Shown here in pieces: positions 19,478 through 31,400 of a stretch of 64,000 bases of DNA. Below the pieces are notes generated by a model. It was given only the letters and a program-made list of their open reading frames with translations. It was not told the origin of the DNA and ran no database searches. Position numbers and translations under genes: made by a program. Numbering within the stretch: position 1 is the first letter of the stretch; each line of letters opens with the position of its first letter. Location of the stretch: NCBI GenBank assembly GCA_965153355.1, contig OZ231128.1:39556001-39620000 (forward strand), in the 5' to 3' direction. This stretch comes from Flaccisagitta enflata. Taxonomy: Eukaryota > Chaetognatha > Sagittoidea > Aphragmophora.

Positions 19478-20692
19478 TAGGGCTGAGTCGAGGATTTGAT
19501 ATTTTTCCTCGATGATTAATCGCCAAAAATCCTAATTCCTCGAGGAATCCTCGAGCATTTTCGAAGATTTTTTTTCAGCATTCTATAATTGATTATAAAT
19601 AACTATTCTACCCATTCTTTCTAAAAAGAAAGAAATGGTAATACAATGGGACTTGTTTTTCTTTTACACTTTATAGAATAACATATTTCAAAGTTGGCCA
19701 CAAACAAATTAATACTTTTTTCAGTTTTATAAACAAAATGAAGTTACATTATTTGTCTCAGGGGATCACGAGTTACGAAGAATTCTTTCTTCAAGTTTTT
19801 CCTGAGGAAAGTAAGCAGTCACGTGTAAAATGATCCTGGGCAGCTTAATTGTACTCGAAGTATTTTGCACTATCGAAGTATTTTGCAGTACTGAAGTATC
19901 ACGCTATATCATAATACTTCAATATATCTTCTTAGTGCCAAAATCCGACATCCCCCCCCCCCAAAAAAAAACGCTACGGATTAAGGCTTAGGGAACCCTG
20001 ATTCATCATTGGTGTGATGTTTTGGGCGGCATAGCTAGAGAAAGACAGAGGAATAAAATGAGCGAGGGAGCAAGAAAGCAAGAAAGCGAGAGTGCAAAAG
20101 AGACGCTGAAAGACGCACATAAAACATGCATATGGACAAAGAAAAGGCCAACACCTTACAGTCGTATGCGGTTGTTAAGACTACAAGACCAAAAGATTAA
20201 AATAAATTGAAATAATTCAAAATGACTTTAAATGACGTAAAACATGTGACAGACTGACAGACCCACCGACTGACAGACGGACAGAGCAGGTCAGTGTCTT
20301 GTGCATGCGACTAAAAATAAGAGACGGCTAAAGAGATTTAATTTGAAAAGGCGAGTAGGTTAATTTGTCAGATGACGCTTGATATCAGATGATATTTGTA
20401 ACTAAGTTCTTAAACTGAGTCCTTGTATTTTGATGAATCACCATTATTTGATATTTGGGGTTTATCAGTCCATCTATGAGCTCCGTCAATCCGTCTGTCT
20501 GTCAAAAATATTTTTGTCTTATTGTCTTTTTATGTGTGTTCCTGCATATCTATGATAAGTCATGTCTGTCCATCCTTTGGTTGGTTTGTTAGAACAAAAT
20601 TTTCCTCCGAGGATTTTTGCTTTCCTCGAGCAAGCAATGCAAAATTTTTCCTCGATTAATCGTCGAGCAATTAATTGCTCGACTCACCCCTA
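19478..20692. mobile_element. hAT-like non-autonomous element (1215 bp)
   Basis: Termini TAGGGCTGAG and CTCACCCCTA are inverted repeats, with further pairing of TCGATTAATCG-type strings just inside. The flanks are identical 8-mers ATCTTGGA at 19470-19477 and 20693-20700. Eight-base duplications and TAGGGxTG ends are typical of hAT transposons. The interior has no transposase frame. A hairpin-type short-element end lies inside near 20310. Confidence 0.9.
20230..20315 (-). mobile_element. Hairpin-type short element, decayed
   Basis: GACAGACTGACAGACCCACC core, AGCAGGTCAGTGTCTTGTGC, then ATGCGACTAAAAAT. It lies inside the hAT-like element at 19478-20692. Confidence 0.5.
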
Positions 20693-20887
20693 ATCTTGGA
20701 TTGACAAAATGAGTAGTTGACTGGCTTGAGAAAAGAGGAGTTAAAACGACTATCACTTACTGCTTGGCACCAAAGGAATTTTAAAAAAGTATTCACACCA
20801 GCGGCATCGTCTGGGTGGTGTATCGGCTTTTCTTTAATTGGTCTTTATCATTTTGCATGCTTCGTTCAATACACTCTTTGAATCTAA

Positions 20888-20932
20888 TTACCAGTAAAGG
20901 CGGCTCTCGCCGACCGAAAAAACATCGTAAAA
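20888..20932 (-). repeat. Microsatellite-linked 45-bp motif
   Basis: TTACCAGTAAAGGCGGCTCT then CGCCGACCGAAAAAACATCG. Reverse of the copies at 40007, 51885, 55615 and 59360. A (GT)n tract starts 56 bp downstream. Confidence 0.75.
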
Positions 20933-20987
20933 TTGTTTTTGTTTTTTTCAGTTTTTTCTTTCTCCTCATTTCATTCAAAAGCCTCTG

Positions 20988-21006
20988 TGTGTGTATGTGT
21001 GTGTGT

Positions 21007-21073
<67 letters not shown>

Positions 21074-21400
21074 TCTGTCTCTCATCCTCTCTCTCTGTCT
21101 CTCTCTGTCTCCATCCTTTGCTCCCTTTTTCTCTTCCTCCCTCCCTCTGTCCCTCTCCCTCCCTCCCTCTCTCCCCTCCTCCTCTCTCCTTCTCCCTCTC
21201 CCTCCCTCTCTCCTTCCCTTTCTCCCCTCCCTTTCTCATCCCCTCTCTCCCTCCTCTCCTTCACTTCCATCTCCTCCTTATTTCCCTCTCTCTCTCCCTC
21301 CTTCTCTCCCTCTCCTCCCTCCTCCTCTCCCTCCCCTCCTCCCCTCCCTCCCTCCCTTCCTCCCTCTCTCCTTCCCTCCTCCTCCCTCCTTCAGCCCTCT
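20988..21400 (+). repeat. (GT)n then CCCT-rich polypyrimidine tract
   Basis: GT units to about 21070, then CTCC/CCCT-rich DNA to 21400, with more at 21460-21520. Confidence 0.9.
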
Positions 21401-21539
21401 GCTGAACTTATTTTTGTGTTGTTACTTTTTAAGGCCAAAATTGAGATCGTGAAAAATCTCTCTCCCTCCTTCCCTCCCTCCTTCCCTCTCTACCTCCTCT
21501 CCTTCCTCTGCTCCTGCTGAACTCATTTTGTTGTTACTT

Positions 21540-21845
21540 AGGCCCAAAATTGAGATCATGAAAATAAAGCATTTCTTTTGGAAAATGCTAAAAATGTGAA
21601 AAAAAATAAAAAAAAAAAAGATTCAAAAATTCATAGCGCCTAAAGTATTGGTCCCACAGAGGCCTGCTTTTTTCCAGAAGGCGTAAAAAAGTTTCCTCTT
21701 TCACCCTGTACCAATTTCAACCCCAGCCACGGGCGAGCCTAGTTCTGCCTCAACTTCCTCAAATTGGCGCAAGCGAAAAAGGGAAACATTAATTCCTAAC
21801 CCTGGACTCAAAAAATCGAAAACGTTTTTCGATTTTTTCCCAACA
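21540..21845 (-). repeat. Dispersed repeat with conserved peptide frame, minus copy
   Basis: Reverse of 56205-56510. On minus, a frame reads VGKKSKNVFDFLSPGLGIN and FEEVEAELGSPVAGVEIGTG; the other copy keeps the same frame with changes. It is next to a CCCT-rich tract, while the other copy is next to a GGGA-rich tract. Function unknown. Confidence 0.7.
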
Positions 21846-22349
21846 CAATCCAGAAAGGCCATCACTTGATCGAATGTTGACAATGGCAAAGATGAATTTC
21901 CCCCGGAGGCGATGTTGGCATTGCGCGACTGAAGCTGGAGACAAGAGTTTTTTTTATCCACTGCCGTTACTGTTAATGGCAGTAATTCATCTCATCCTCA
22001 GCAATCAGTTTGAAAAGTTGCCCGCGCCTAGTGGATGTAAAATCTGTGTTTATGCGGATGTCTGTGTCTGTGTCTATGTCCAATTTGACGTCCATCTTCC
22101 GTGACCTTTTTGTCAATCCCGGATAACGTTTCATCTATTGATTCAAGGAGGGAAGGGTATGAGCGTTTTTTACCACATGAATTTGGTGGTCAATTTTGAC
22201 GTCTTTTACAATTTTTGATATATCTCTGTATTGGTTGGATACATTTAGATGGAATTGGTGACCAAATTGAAGAGTTTTTGATGCTCTAGCTGAATCTGTC
22301 AAAATTTTCGATCAATATGACCCTCAAAAATTTTGGGAGACTCTAGAAG

Positions 22350-22945
22350 CAGGTGCTAACAGGTCGCCCAAGGGCAAGATGTGGTCAGCGATACCCGTTG
22401 CCCTGCTTTGCATGATTGTGAAATGGAGTGAGAGGAAGCAAGGCAGCGGCCCCGAAGGGAACAAAGTCCTGTAAATACAGGGGACTTTGTTCGTCCATCT
22501 GTCCGTCCGTCCGTCCATCACGTCAAGCCCCACACAGGCCTTCTCCAGGTCTGAAATCTGCCCTCTCTGGGCCTGAAATCAGCCTCTCAGGCCACGAAAC
22601 CTGTCCTCTTGACCTTGAATCTGAGCAGGCAGATGTCAGGCCTTAGAGGGCAGATTCAAACCTGAAGGGGTAAGGTCAAAACCTGAGAGGACAGATTTCC
22701 AGGGCCTTAGAGGGCAGATTTCAGGCCTAAGAGGGCATATTTCTGGCCTGAGAGGGCAGATTCAAGGCCTGAGAGGACCAATTTCAGGGCCTGGGAGGGC
22801 AGATCTCAGGCCTAAGAGGGCAGATTTCAGACCTGGGAGGGCCTGGGGGACAAACGGAAGGACAAATGGACAAACGAACGGACAGACGAATAAAAGTCCC
22901 CCTGTGTTCTTCAGGGCTTTGTCCCCTTTGGGGCAGGTGCTAACA
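22350..22945 (+). mobile_element. Foldback-minisatellite element
   Basis: Opens ACAGGTCGCCCAAGGGCAAG, then arm GGCAGCGGCCCCGAAGGGAA. ~20-bp GGCCTGAGAGGGCAGATTTC units follow, in both orientations on either side of a midpoint near 22630. It closes CCCCCTGTGTTCTTCAGGGC and CCCCTTTGGGGCAGG. Confidence 0.8.
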
Positions 22946-23179
22946 AGTGAATTTTTTCGCCATTTTGGCTACTTTGGTCAAAATATTCGGGCACTTCCGA
23001 GATAGAAAAACAAAATCCACTTGAGCAAATTGATTACAGTGAAAGATCTAACCAATGGTGCAATCGCCATATCAATATGTTAAAGTATATAGATTTGGCA
23101 GAGCTTCAAAGATCAGTTGGTTAGATCTTGAACTGTAGTTTAATTGCTCATGAATTTGTCTTTTTATCTCGGAAAGGTA

Positions 23180-23640
23180 ATTTCTTGAATGGGGCAAGTT
23201 TCCAGTTTCTGAGGTCAGGATTTGGTCCTCTGAGGCTAGGATTTAGGTCTTTTAGGCCTTTACCTAGGTCTTGGAGGTCAGAATCTGGGGTCCCAAAGGT
23301 CAGGATCTGGGTCTCTAAGGCTGGGATGTGGGTTTTTGGAGCCAGAATCTCAGTTTAAGGGGCCAAGATGATAGAACTAAGGCCAGAATTCAGGTTTTCT
23401 AGCCAGAAAAGGCCCATTTTACCTGGTCTTAAGCCATTTTGCCTGGATTTGGCCAATATTGGGCGGATTTGGACCATTTTGCTCAGATTTGGGCCATACA
23501 GTTTGGATTTGGGCCCCAAAGGGCAAAACCGAGGTGTGGGGCGGGACGGACAGGCGGACCCGGAGCCAGGACGGACGGGCCAATGACGGACAGATTCCCC
23601 CTGTGTTCTACAGGACCGTCCCCTTCAAAGCGGTGATATG
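23180..23640 (+). mobile_element. Foldback-minisatellite element, right part
   Basis: ~20-bp TCTGAGGCTAGGATTTAGG-type units (23200-23500), a GGACGGAC run, then ATTCCCCCTGTGTTCTACAG. The left arm is not visible. Confidence 0.65.
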
Positions 23641-24039
23641 TCAAAAAGTGCAAAAATGTCAAAATAGGCCACCAAATTCACTGATAAAATAACCTTCACA
23701 CCCTTCCATCTTTGAAGAGCTCTCAAATCTTAACAAAAAATGATAGCAATATGAGGATTGCACCACTGGCTAGCTCTTGAGCTCTAGTTTCATAATCTTA
23801 TGGTTCAGGTCAAATTTCAAAGCGAAGTATTCTCATTTTGAGCCCAAAGTGACAAAATTTCAAACATTTTCATCGCAACCACCTTGGAGAAGTGATGAAT
23901 AAAGGGATTTCGACAAAGGGTTTCATCAAGCTAAGATGATAAAAATTGTATTTTAGGCTCAGTACATCATGTATCAAAATAAAAAAGGCTGACAAGTAGT
24001 GATATCCAAGTATTACAGTGCTTGAAGAAACGTAGTGTA

Positions 24040-24040
24040 C

Positions 24041-24118
<78 letters not shown>

Positions 24119-24131
24119 GTGTGTGTGTGTG
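24040..24131 (+). repeat. (GT)n tract
   Basis: About 44 GT units with one GC break. Confidence 0.95.
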
Positions 24132-24303
24132 GCTTCCGTGTACAAGACCTTGACATCATCTCGAAGCCGACGTTCAGTTTTGCAAACATGCGTCTTGTGC
24201 TTCCTAAGCACCAATTCAGCCGCCGACTGAAGCAAATTGCCAGCAAGAAACAAAAACAAAAACAGACTTAAGACTTGGCGGTTTGAGGGTGTCTATGGTC
24301 CAT

Positions 24304-24930
24304 GAAGCGCTAGTAGGTAGCAGAAAGTCATGACATTGTCATAGGCGATTTGATAACTCAGGTATAACGTTTTTCATACCGTAGAATCGATCTGTGAGGT
24401 CAAAAATGGCCATTTCCGAGCGGATCATGGCCAGCAAGTGGCCCGGACAGCAAGCGGCCCGGAACGCGCATATTGGCCCTGTAACCAGCATTTTTGGCTA
24501 ATTTTTCTCTGAGCTCATTTTTCTCCGTGGTTTTTTAAGCTAGAAAACATATCACCCCATCAAATGATTGCAAATTTCATGAATCATGCTGAATCCACTT
24601 TTTGACCCACTTTTCGGAGATCTTGGCTCGATTTTTTCACGTCAAAGTGCCACATGCATTCTTTTTGCGTCAAATCCCTGTTTTGAGCGTAGTCATGTGA
24701 GTTATCCCTACATACCCAACGTTCTTTCACACTTTTAAAGAAGGCTTAAGTGGCTTTGAAGCAGTGGAAGTATCCCACCTTCATAACAACTTAATTATGC
24801 AGACAATATTTGACGTTGACGACGTTGACCGAAATAGCCGGGAAACGGCCGGAAACGGACAAAATGCCTGGATACAGCCGGAAATGACTAAGAATCATTG
24901 GGAACCGCCTTTAATAGTGGAAAATGAAAA
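24304..24930 (+). repeat. Inverted duplication, left copy
   Basis: Matches 33130-35140 in reverse, for example AGTAGGTAGCA, GGATCATGGCCAGCAAGTGG, TTTTAAGCTAGAAAACATAT, CGTCAAAGTGCCAC and CCGGAAA strings, in the same inverted order. This copy lacks the 1.1 kb insert at 33375-34461. Confidence 0.75.
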
Positions 24931-24950
24931 TATATGAAATACTTTTTTTT

Positions 24951-25070
24951 TTAATTGCGGACACGCAACTCTAGTTGCGGACACGCAACTCTATAAGAGG
25001 CTTTGTCCATCCGTCAGTCCGTCCGTCCGTCCGTCCGTCGGTTCGTGGACACGAGTCGAAAAGTGCGAAA
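24951..25070 (+). mobile_element. Hairpin-type short element, subfamily GTTGCG, with doubled hairpin
   Basis: The string TTGCGGACACGCAACTCTA occurs twice in direct tandem at the start, followed by TAAGAGGCTTTGTCC and a GTCC run. The doubling suggests tandem or nested insertion of the same end. Confidence 0.75.
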
Positions 25071-25349
25071 ATGAGCGTTTTAGATGGTTTTTCGCAACTA
25101 AAAATAGGTGGAAAGATTACCAAGCGACCACCATATATGAAACAATTTATGGTTGGTGTTGAATACAAGCTGAGATACATCACATCACATCACATTTTAA
25201 TCAAGGGCGTCTCCCTTGACCTTGAATCTGGTTGGTATTCCTGGGATAATTGACAAGATATACGTCTGAACAGCTATTGTGAAAGGAGAAAGTGGTCATG
25301 ACAGCGATATTTGAAATCGGATTAAAGGATTTGGGATAATCAATACTGT

Positions 25350-25555
25350 TTTTGGGCAGCAGCCCCGAAGGGTTTGATGACCTATGCTTTCACATGTATG
25401 GGGAATTTTCTCCTTCTTCAGCATACCCCCCTCAAATCCCAGCCTAGAGGCCCAAATCCCAGCCTGAGGCCTAAATTCCAGCCCTCGAGGCCCAAATTCC
25501 AGCCTTGAGGGCCCAAATCCTAGCCTCCAAGACCCCAAATCCTAGAGAAAGGTTT
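25350..25555 (+). mobile_element. Foldback-minisatellite element, left part
   Basis: GGGCAGCAGCCCCGAAGGGT arm, then ~22-bp CCCAAATCCCAGCCTGAGG units to 25550. The right arm is missing. Confidence 0.6.
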
Positions 25556-25559
25556 TGAA

Positions 25560-26700
25560 CTTCCGTTGAAACCAAGTTTTTTTATAAAGGAGCATCTTTT
25601 TTCAAGAATCATATCAGCTCGAATTCAAACCTTGCGCTTTAACTCTTTGATTCCACTGGATGTAGATAGCTTGCTTTTTGAGTGCGGTCAAAAAATTCAT
25701 GAGGGTCGTTTTACATTCCCACGCGCAATACAACATAAAAATCGCACAGGATTGTTCGGTAATCTGTCATGATATACAACTGACGCTGCTGATGTATCTT
25801 TTAAACGACTCAAGAAAAAAGAACATAACTCAAATATTGGGAGTGGACAAAAAATCTCTCTATAAAAGTGAATACACAGGGAATAGAGATAATAGAGATA
25901 AATTCGATAGCGACAGACAATCAAATGATAACAGTTTATGATCAAGTAGCTATGGTGACATGACCTGCTGGGGGGGGAACCTTTTTTGCAATCATTGCAA
26001 TATTCTGTGTACAGACAAGGGACTTTTTAGCCATGGTTTATCCAGACCCATCACAGCTATCCTTCAACTTTCTTTGCAAATATCTTGCATAAGTGGCGCG
26101 GGGTTACAATGTCATCGCTAAAATAAAGAGGTAGGAAGAGAAAAACTTGACTTTCCAACTTCTGGACCGACAGAAAAACAAAACCTTTAGACATGATCCC
26201 GCGAATAGAAATTATCAGTATATGAATCGATAAATACGACGCTGGTTCGCTGGTATGGTCTTTTCCTGTTAATAGGAGTGACCCCGACGGGCCAACAGAC
26301 AGGAGCAACTGACCAGCCATCCAACAAAGCCTCTTATATGGATTAGTAGCCAAACTTACTGAAAATTTCATCATGAAGTTGACGTTGTAATAATGTAATA
26401 TGGTCCCCTTGAGCAAACCTCCAGGTCCGCATGATGGGGACCTCTATATGGGTCTGTTTCTACTTAAAACAATCGCATTTTGAACAGGCCACTCGGTCAC
26501 TCACTACGTTCGCACAGTGGCTTCATATCAAGTTTAAGTACCAAATTCGTTGTCTATTTTTGTCTTTTTTTTCATTCTAGAAGGTTTATATAGTTGTTTA
26601 GTGCATGTTTCAGGTCTCTGAGGAGCTTTGTTTGGATATTTTGATGCTTTAACAAAAAAAGGATGTGCCAGGACAAGGGCTTTTTTTTCGCCAGAAATCA
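25560..26700. other. No supported feature
   Basis: AT-rich DNA with short random frames. A GGCGCGGGGTTACAATGTC string near 26096 resembles the opening end of the GTTGCG-type short elements but no core follows. Confidence 0.4.
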
Positions 26701-26716
26701 TTGATATCTTTAAATC

Positions 26717-27402
26717 TTCAAAAAATCACTGCGCCCGAACTAGTAGGCGCACATACCTGGGATTGGATGCATTTGAAAGATATTTTTTTGTAGTTTTTTC
26801 ACCTAAAATTTCATTGAATTCGGTCAAGAGAAACAAATATTATTGCAAAAACAATTAGAAAAATCCATGAAAAAAAGCCTCTGAATTTCCAACAGGTCAT
26901 CACATCAACTCAGAGTATAGCAGAGTATACACGGTTTGGGTCAAATGGCGGTCATTGCCGTCAAGTATGACTACTTTGGGTCCTGTAGCCGCGTGGCAGT
27001 GCATGGCGACTCAGAAATAGCACGGTAACATCACCAAAATGAAGTACATACCAAAGTTAACACAAAAATCACTAATTTCATTTTTTTAATCTTTAGAAAA
27101 TCACTACGCCCAAACTAATAGGCGCACATACGTGGGATTGGAAGCATTTGAAAGATATTTTTTTGTAGTTTTTTTCTTAAAGAATTTCATTGAATTCGGT
27201 CAGGAGAAACAGATATCATTGCAAAAACAATTTAAAAAATCCATGGAAAAATGCCTCTGAATTTCCAACAGATCATCACATCAACAAAGAGTATACCCTA
27301 TTATACACGGTTTGGGTCAAATGTCGGTCATTGCTGTCAAGTATGACTACTTTGGGTCCTGTACCCTGCGCGTGGCAGTGCATGGCGACTCAGAAATGGC
27401 AA
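26717..27402 (+). repeat. Tandem duplication of ~385 bp
   Basis: 26717-27028 and 27101-27402 share TAGGCGCACATAC, GGTTTGGGTCAAATG and AGTATGACTACTTTGGGTCC with few differences. No coding potential is seen. Confidence 0.8.
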
Positions 27403-27479
27403 GGTCGTTGCACAACCAGGACGGATGCATATGCAATTAAAGTGCAGCACAAATACAATATGACTCTGTACTCATTTTT

Positions 27480-27675
27480 AGTCGCGTGTTACGCGACTCT
27501 ACACCCCGCTTTGTCGGTCCATCGGTCCGTCTGTTGGTCCGTCAGTCCGCCTGTCTGTCCGTCACACTTTACTCTTTTGGGTTTTTGCGGTCTATGGCCT
27601 CACTGCTCCTGCCCAAGTGAACAAGTGGCCCCTGCCCACCCGCACGGAACTGGAGTAGCCGTGTATCTGGCCTGG
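27480..27675 (+). mobile_element. Hairpin-type short element, subfamily GTCGCG (first of tandem pair)
   Basis: Same layout as 19060-19256: AGTCGCGTGTTACGCGACTC, GTCC/GTCT core, CTGCTCCTGCCCAAG, end GGCCTGG. A second element begins 12 bases later. Confidence 0.8.
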
Positions 27676-27686
27676 TTTTCTTTTTT

Positions 27687-27815
27687 AGTCGCGGACACGC
27701 GACTCCAGAACTTGCCGTGTCGGTCAGTCGGTCTGTTGGTCCGTCACATAACATGTCTGTTTTCCGTTCCTGCCCACCCGTCCGCAACTGGGGGGGGGGA
27801 GTGTATACGGCCTTG
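27687..27815 (+). mobile_element. Hairpin-type short element, subfamily GTCGCG (second of tandem pair)
   Basis: AGTCGCGGACACGCGACTCC follows TTTTTT; short GTCG/GTCC core; ends GTATACGGCCTTG. Head-to-tail with the preceding element. Confidence 0.8.
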
Positions 27816-27984
27816 TTCCACTTAGTTCTTGATTTCTGTAACTATCTAAAGGAACTTTTTTTCTTTCCGTTTTAATCTGTAAATAGTTTTCTTTTATTTG
27901 GATTCATTTGATCTCGTATTTGTCAATTGCAAGCATCAATCCATTTTTGGATGAAATCTCATTCTGGTTGTTCATTGTTGATTT

Positions 27985-28090
27985 GATGATTGTAGTTGAT
28001 TTGATGATTGTAGTTGATTTGATGACCCCAGTTGATTGTAGCTGATCGATGATTAAAGTTGATTTCTTGATTGTAGTTGATTTTGTGATT
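27985..28090 (+). repeat. ~19-bp array TTGATTTGATGATTGTAG
   Basis: Three clear and two diverged copies of GTTGATTTGATGATTGTA. Short and AT-rich. About 28090-28415, before the 81-bp array, holds nothing recognisable. Confidence 0.7.
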
Positions 28091-28415
28091 CAATTTGAGG
28101 GATTTAGACTCCAGCACAATATATGTAAAAGATTTGCTTGGTTCAGATCTAAATTCTTTTTACATATTGCAGTGAACAATGAAAAGCTTTGATTTGGTTT
28201 GAGAAAGGAAATTCGAAGAAGTTTTTTCTTCATTTGTTCAAATGAGTAAATAAGAAGAAACTGAGTCTATGCATAAGTGATAAACATGTCTGCGTGAATT
28301 GGAATAAAAAGGTTTGACGACAATTCTAAAACTCATTGAATTGCATTCAGAGAAAAATACAAAGAAAAAAATGAAATTTGGAGGTGGGAGGGACGGCGGC
28401 TACAAAGCACATGAC

Positions 28416-31400
28416 AAGTAATTTTACTTGATAGGTGGTGAGTTTGACTATTGTGTGGGTGAAGGGGTGGTTGGGGTGCTGGAGTTGAGATAGGTAATTT
28501 TACTTGATAGGTGGTGATTTAGAGCTATTGTGTGGGTGGAAAGGGGTGGTTTTGGGGGTGCTGGAGTTGAATAGAGTGGTACACTTGATAGGTGGTGATT
28601 TAGAGCTATTGTGTGGGTGGAAAGGGGTGGTTTGGGGGTGCTGGGTTGCCGTTCTGGTAATTTTACTTGATAGGTGGTGATTTAGAGCTATTGTGTGGGT
28701 GGAAAGGGGTGGTTTGGGGGTGCTGGAGTTGAGATAGGTAATTTTACTTGATAGGTGGTGATTTAGAGCTATTGTGTGGGTGGAAAGGGGTGGTTTGGGG
28801 GTGCTGGAGTTGAGATAGGTAATTTTACTTGATAGGTGGTGATTTGAAGCAACTATTATTATTGGGTGGAAAAGAGGGGTGGTTTGAGTGTAGTTAGATA
28901 GATGTTTACTTGATAGGTGGTGATTTAGCAGCTATTGTGTGGGTGGAAAGGGGTGGTTTGGGGTGCTGGAGTTGAGATAGGTAATTTTACTTGATAGGTG
29001 GTGATTTAGAGCTATTGTGTGGGTGGAAAGGGTGGTTTGGGGGTGCTGGAGTTGAGATAGGTAATTTTACTTGATAGGTGGTGATTTAGAGCTATTGTGT
29101 GGGTGGAAAGGGGTGGTTTGGGGGTGCTGGAGTTGAGATAGGTAATTTTACTTGATAGGTGGTGATTTAGAGCTATTGTGTGGGTGGAAAAGGGTGGTTT
29201 GGGGGTGCTGGAGTTGAGATAGGTAATTTTACTTGATAGGTGGTGATTTAGAGCTATTGTGTGGGTGGAAAGGGGTGGTTTGGGGGTGCTGGAGTTGAGA
29301 TAGGTAATTTTACTTGATAGGTGGTGATTTAGAGCTATTGTGTGGGTGGAAAGGGGTGGTTTGGGGGTGCTGGAGTTGAGATAGGTAATTTTACTTGATA
29401 GGTGGTGATTTAAAGCTATTGTGTGGGTGGAAAGGGGTGGTTTGGGGTGCTGGAGTTGAGGGCCGATAATTTTGCTTGATAGGTGGTGATTTAGCAGCTG
29501 TGTGGGTGGAAAGGGGTGGTTTGGGGGTGCTGGAGTTGAGATAGGTAATTTTACTTGATAGGTGGTGATTTAGAGCTATTGTGTGGGTGGAAAGGGGTGG
29601 TTTGGGGGTGCTGGAGTTGAGATAGGTAATTTTACTTGAAAGGTGGTGATTTAGAGCTATTGTGTGGGTGGAAAGGGGTGGTTTGGGGGTGCTGGAGTTG
29701 AGATAGGTAATTTTACTTGATAGGTGGTGATTTAGAGCTATTGTGTGGGTGGAAAGGGGTGGTTTGGGGGTGCTGGAGTTGAGATAGGTAATTTTACTTG
29801 ATAGGTGGTGATTTAGAGCTATTGTGTGGGTGGAAAGGGGTGGTTTGGGGGTGCTGGAGTTGAGATAGGTAATTTTACTTGATAGGTGGTGATTTAGAGC
29901 TATTGTGTGGGTGGAAAGGGGTGGTTTGGGGGTTGCTGGAGTTGAGATAGGTAATTTTACTTGATAGGTGGTGATTTAGAGCTATTGTGTGGGTGGAAAG
30001 GGGTGGTTTGGGGGTTGCTGGAGTTGAGATAGGTAATTTTACTTGATAGGTGGTGATTTAGAGCTATTGTGTGGGTGGAAAGGGGTGGTTTGGGGGTTGC
30101 TGGAGTTGAGATAGGTAATTTTACTTGATAGGTGGTGATTTAGAGCTATTGTGTGGGTGGAAAGGGGTGGTTTGGGGGTGCTGGAGTTGAGATAGGTAAT
30201 TTTACTTGATAGGTGGTGATTTAGAGCTATTATTGTGGGTGGAAAGGGTGGTTTGGGGTGCTGGAGTTGAATGAGTAATTATACTTGATAGGTGGTGATT
30301 AAGAGTTATTTTATGGGTGGAAAGGGTTGGTTTGGGGTGCTGGAGTTGAGATAGGTAATTTTACTTGATGGGTGGTGATTTAGAGCTATTGTGTGGGTGG
30401 TAAGGGGTGGTTTGGGGGTGCTGGAGTTGAGATAGGTAATTTTACTTGATAGGTGGTGATTTAGAGCTATTGTGTGGGTGGAAAGGGGTGGTTTGGGGGT
30501 GCTGGAGTTGAGATAGGTAATTTTACTTGATAGGTGGTGATTTAGAGCTATTGTGTGGGTGGGAAAGGGTGGTTTGGGGGTGCTGGTTGAGATAGGTAAT
30601 TTACCACTTGATAGGTGGTGATTTAGAGCTATTGTGTGGGTGGAAGGGTGGTTTGAGGGTGCTGGAGTTGAGAATGGGTAATTTTACTTGATAGGTGGTG
30701 ATTTAGAGCTATTGTGTGGGTGGAAAGGGGTGGTTTGGGGGTGCTGGAGTTGAGATAGGTAATTTTACTTGATAGGTGGTGATTTAGAGCTATTGTGTGG
30801 GTGGAAAAGGGTGGTTTGGGGGTGCTGGAGTTGAGATAGGTAATTTTACTTGATAGGTGGTGATTTAGAGCTATTGTGTGGGTGGAAAGGGGTGGTTTGG
30901 GGGTGCTGGAGTTGAGATAGGTAATTTTACTTGATAGGTGGTGATTTAGAGCTATTGTGTGGGTGGAAAGGGGTGGTTTGGGGGTGCTGGAGTTGAGATA
31001 GGTAATTTTACTTGATAGGTGGTGATTTAGAGCTGTTGTGCATGGGTAGAAAGGGGTGGTTTGGGGTGCTGGAGTTGAGATAGATGTTTTACTTGATAGG
31101 TGGTGATTTAGAGCTATTGTGTGGGTGGAAAAGGGGGTGGTTGGGGTGCTGGAGTTGAGATAGGTAATTTTACTTGATAGTAGGTGATTTAGAGCTATTG
31201 TGTGGGTGGAAAGGGGTGGTTTGGGGGTGCTGGAGTTGAGATAGGTAATTTTACTTGATAGGTGGTGATTTAGAGCTATTGTGTGGGTGGAAAGGGGTGG
31301 TTTGGGGGTGCTGGAGTTGAGATAGGTAATTTTACTTGATAGGTGGTGATTTAGAGCTATTGTGTGGGTGGAAAGGGGTGGTTTGGGGGTGCTGGAGTTG

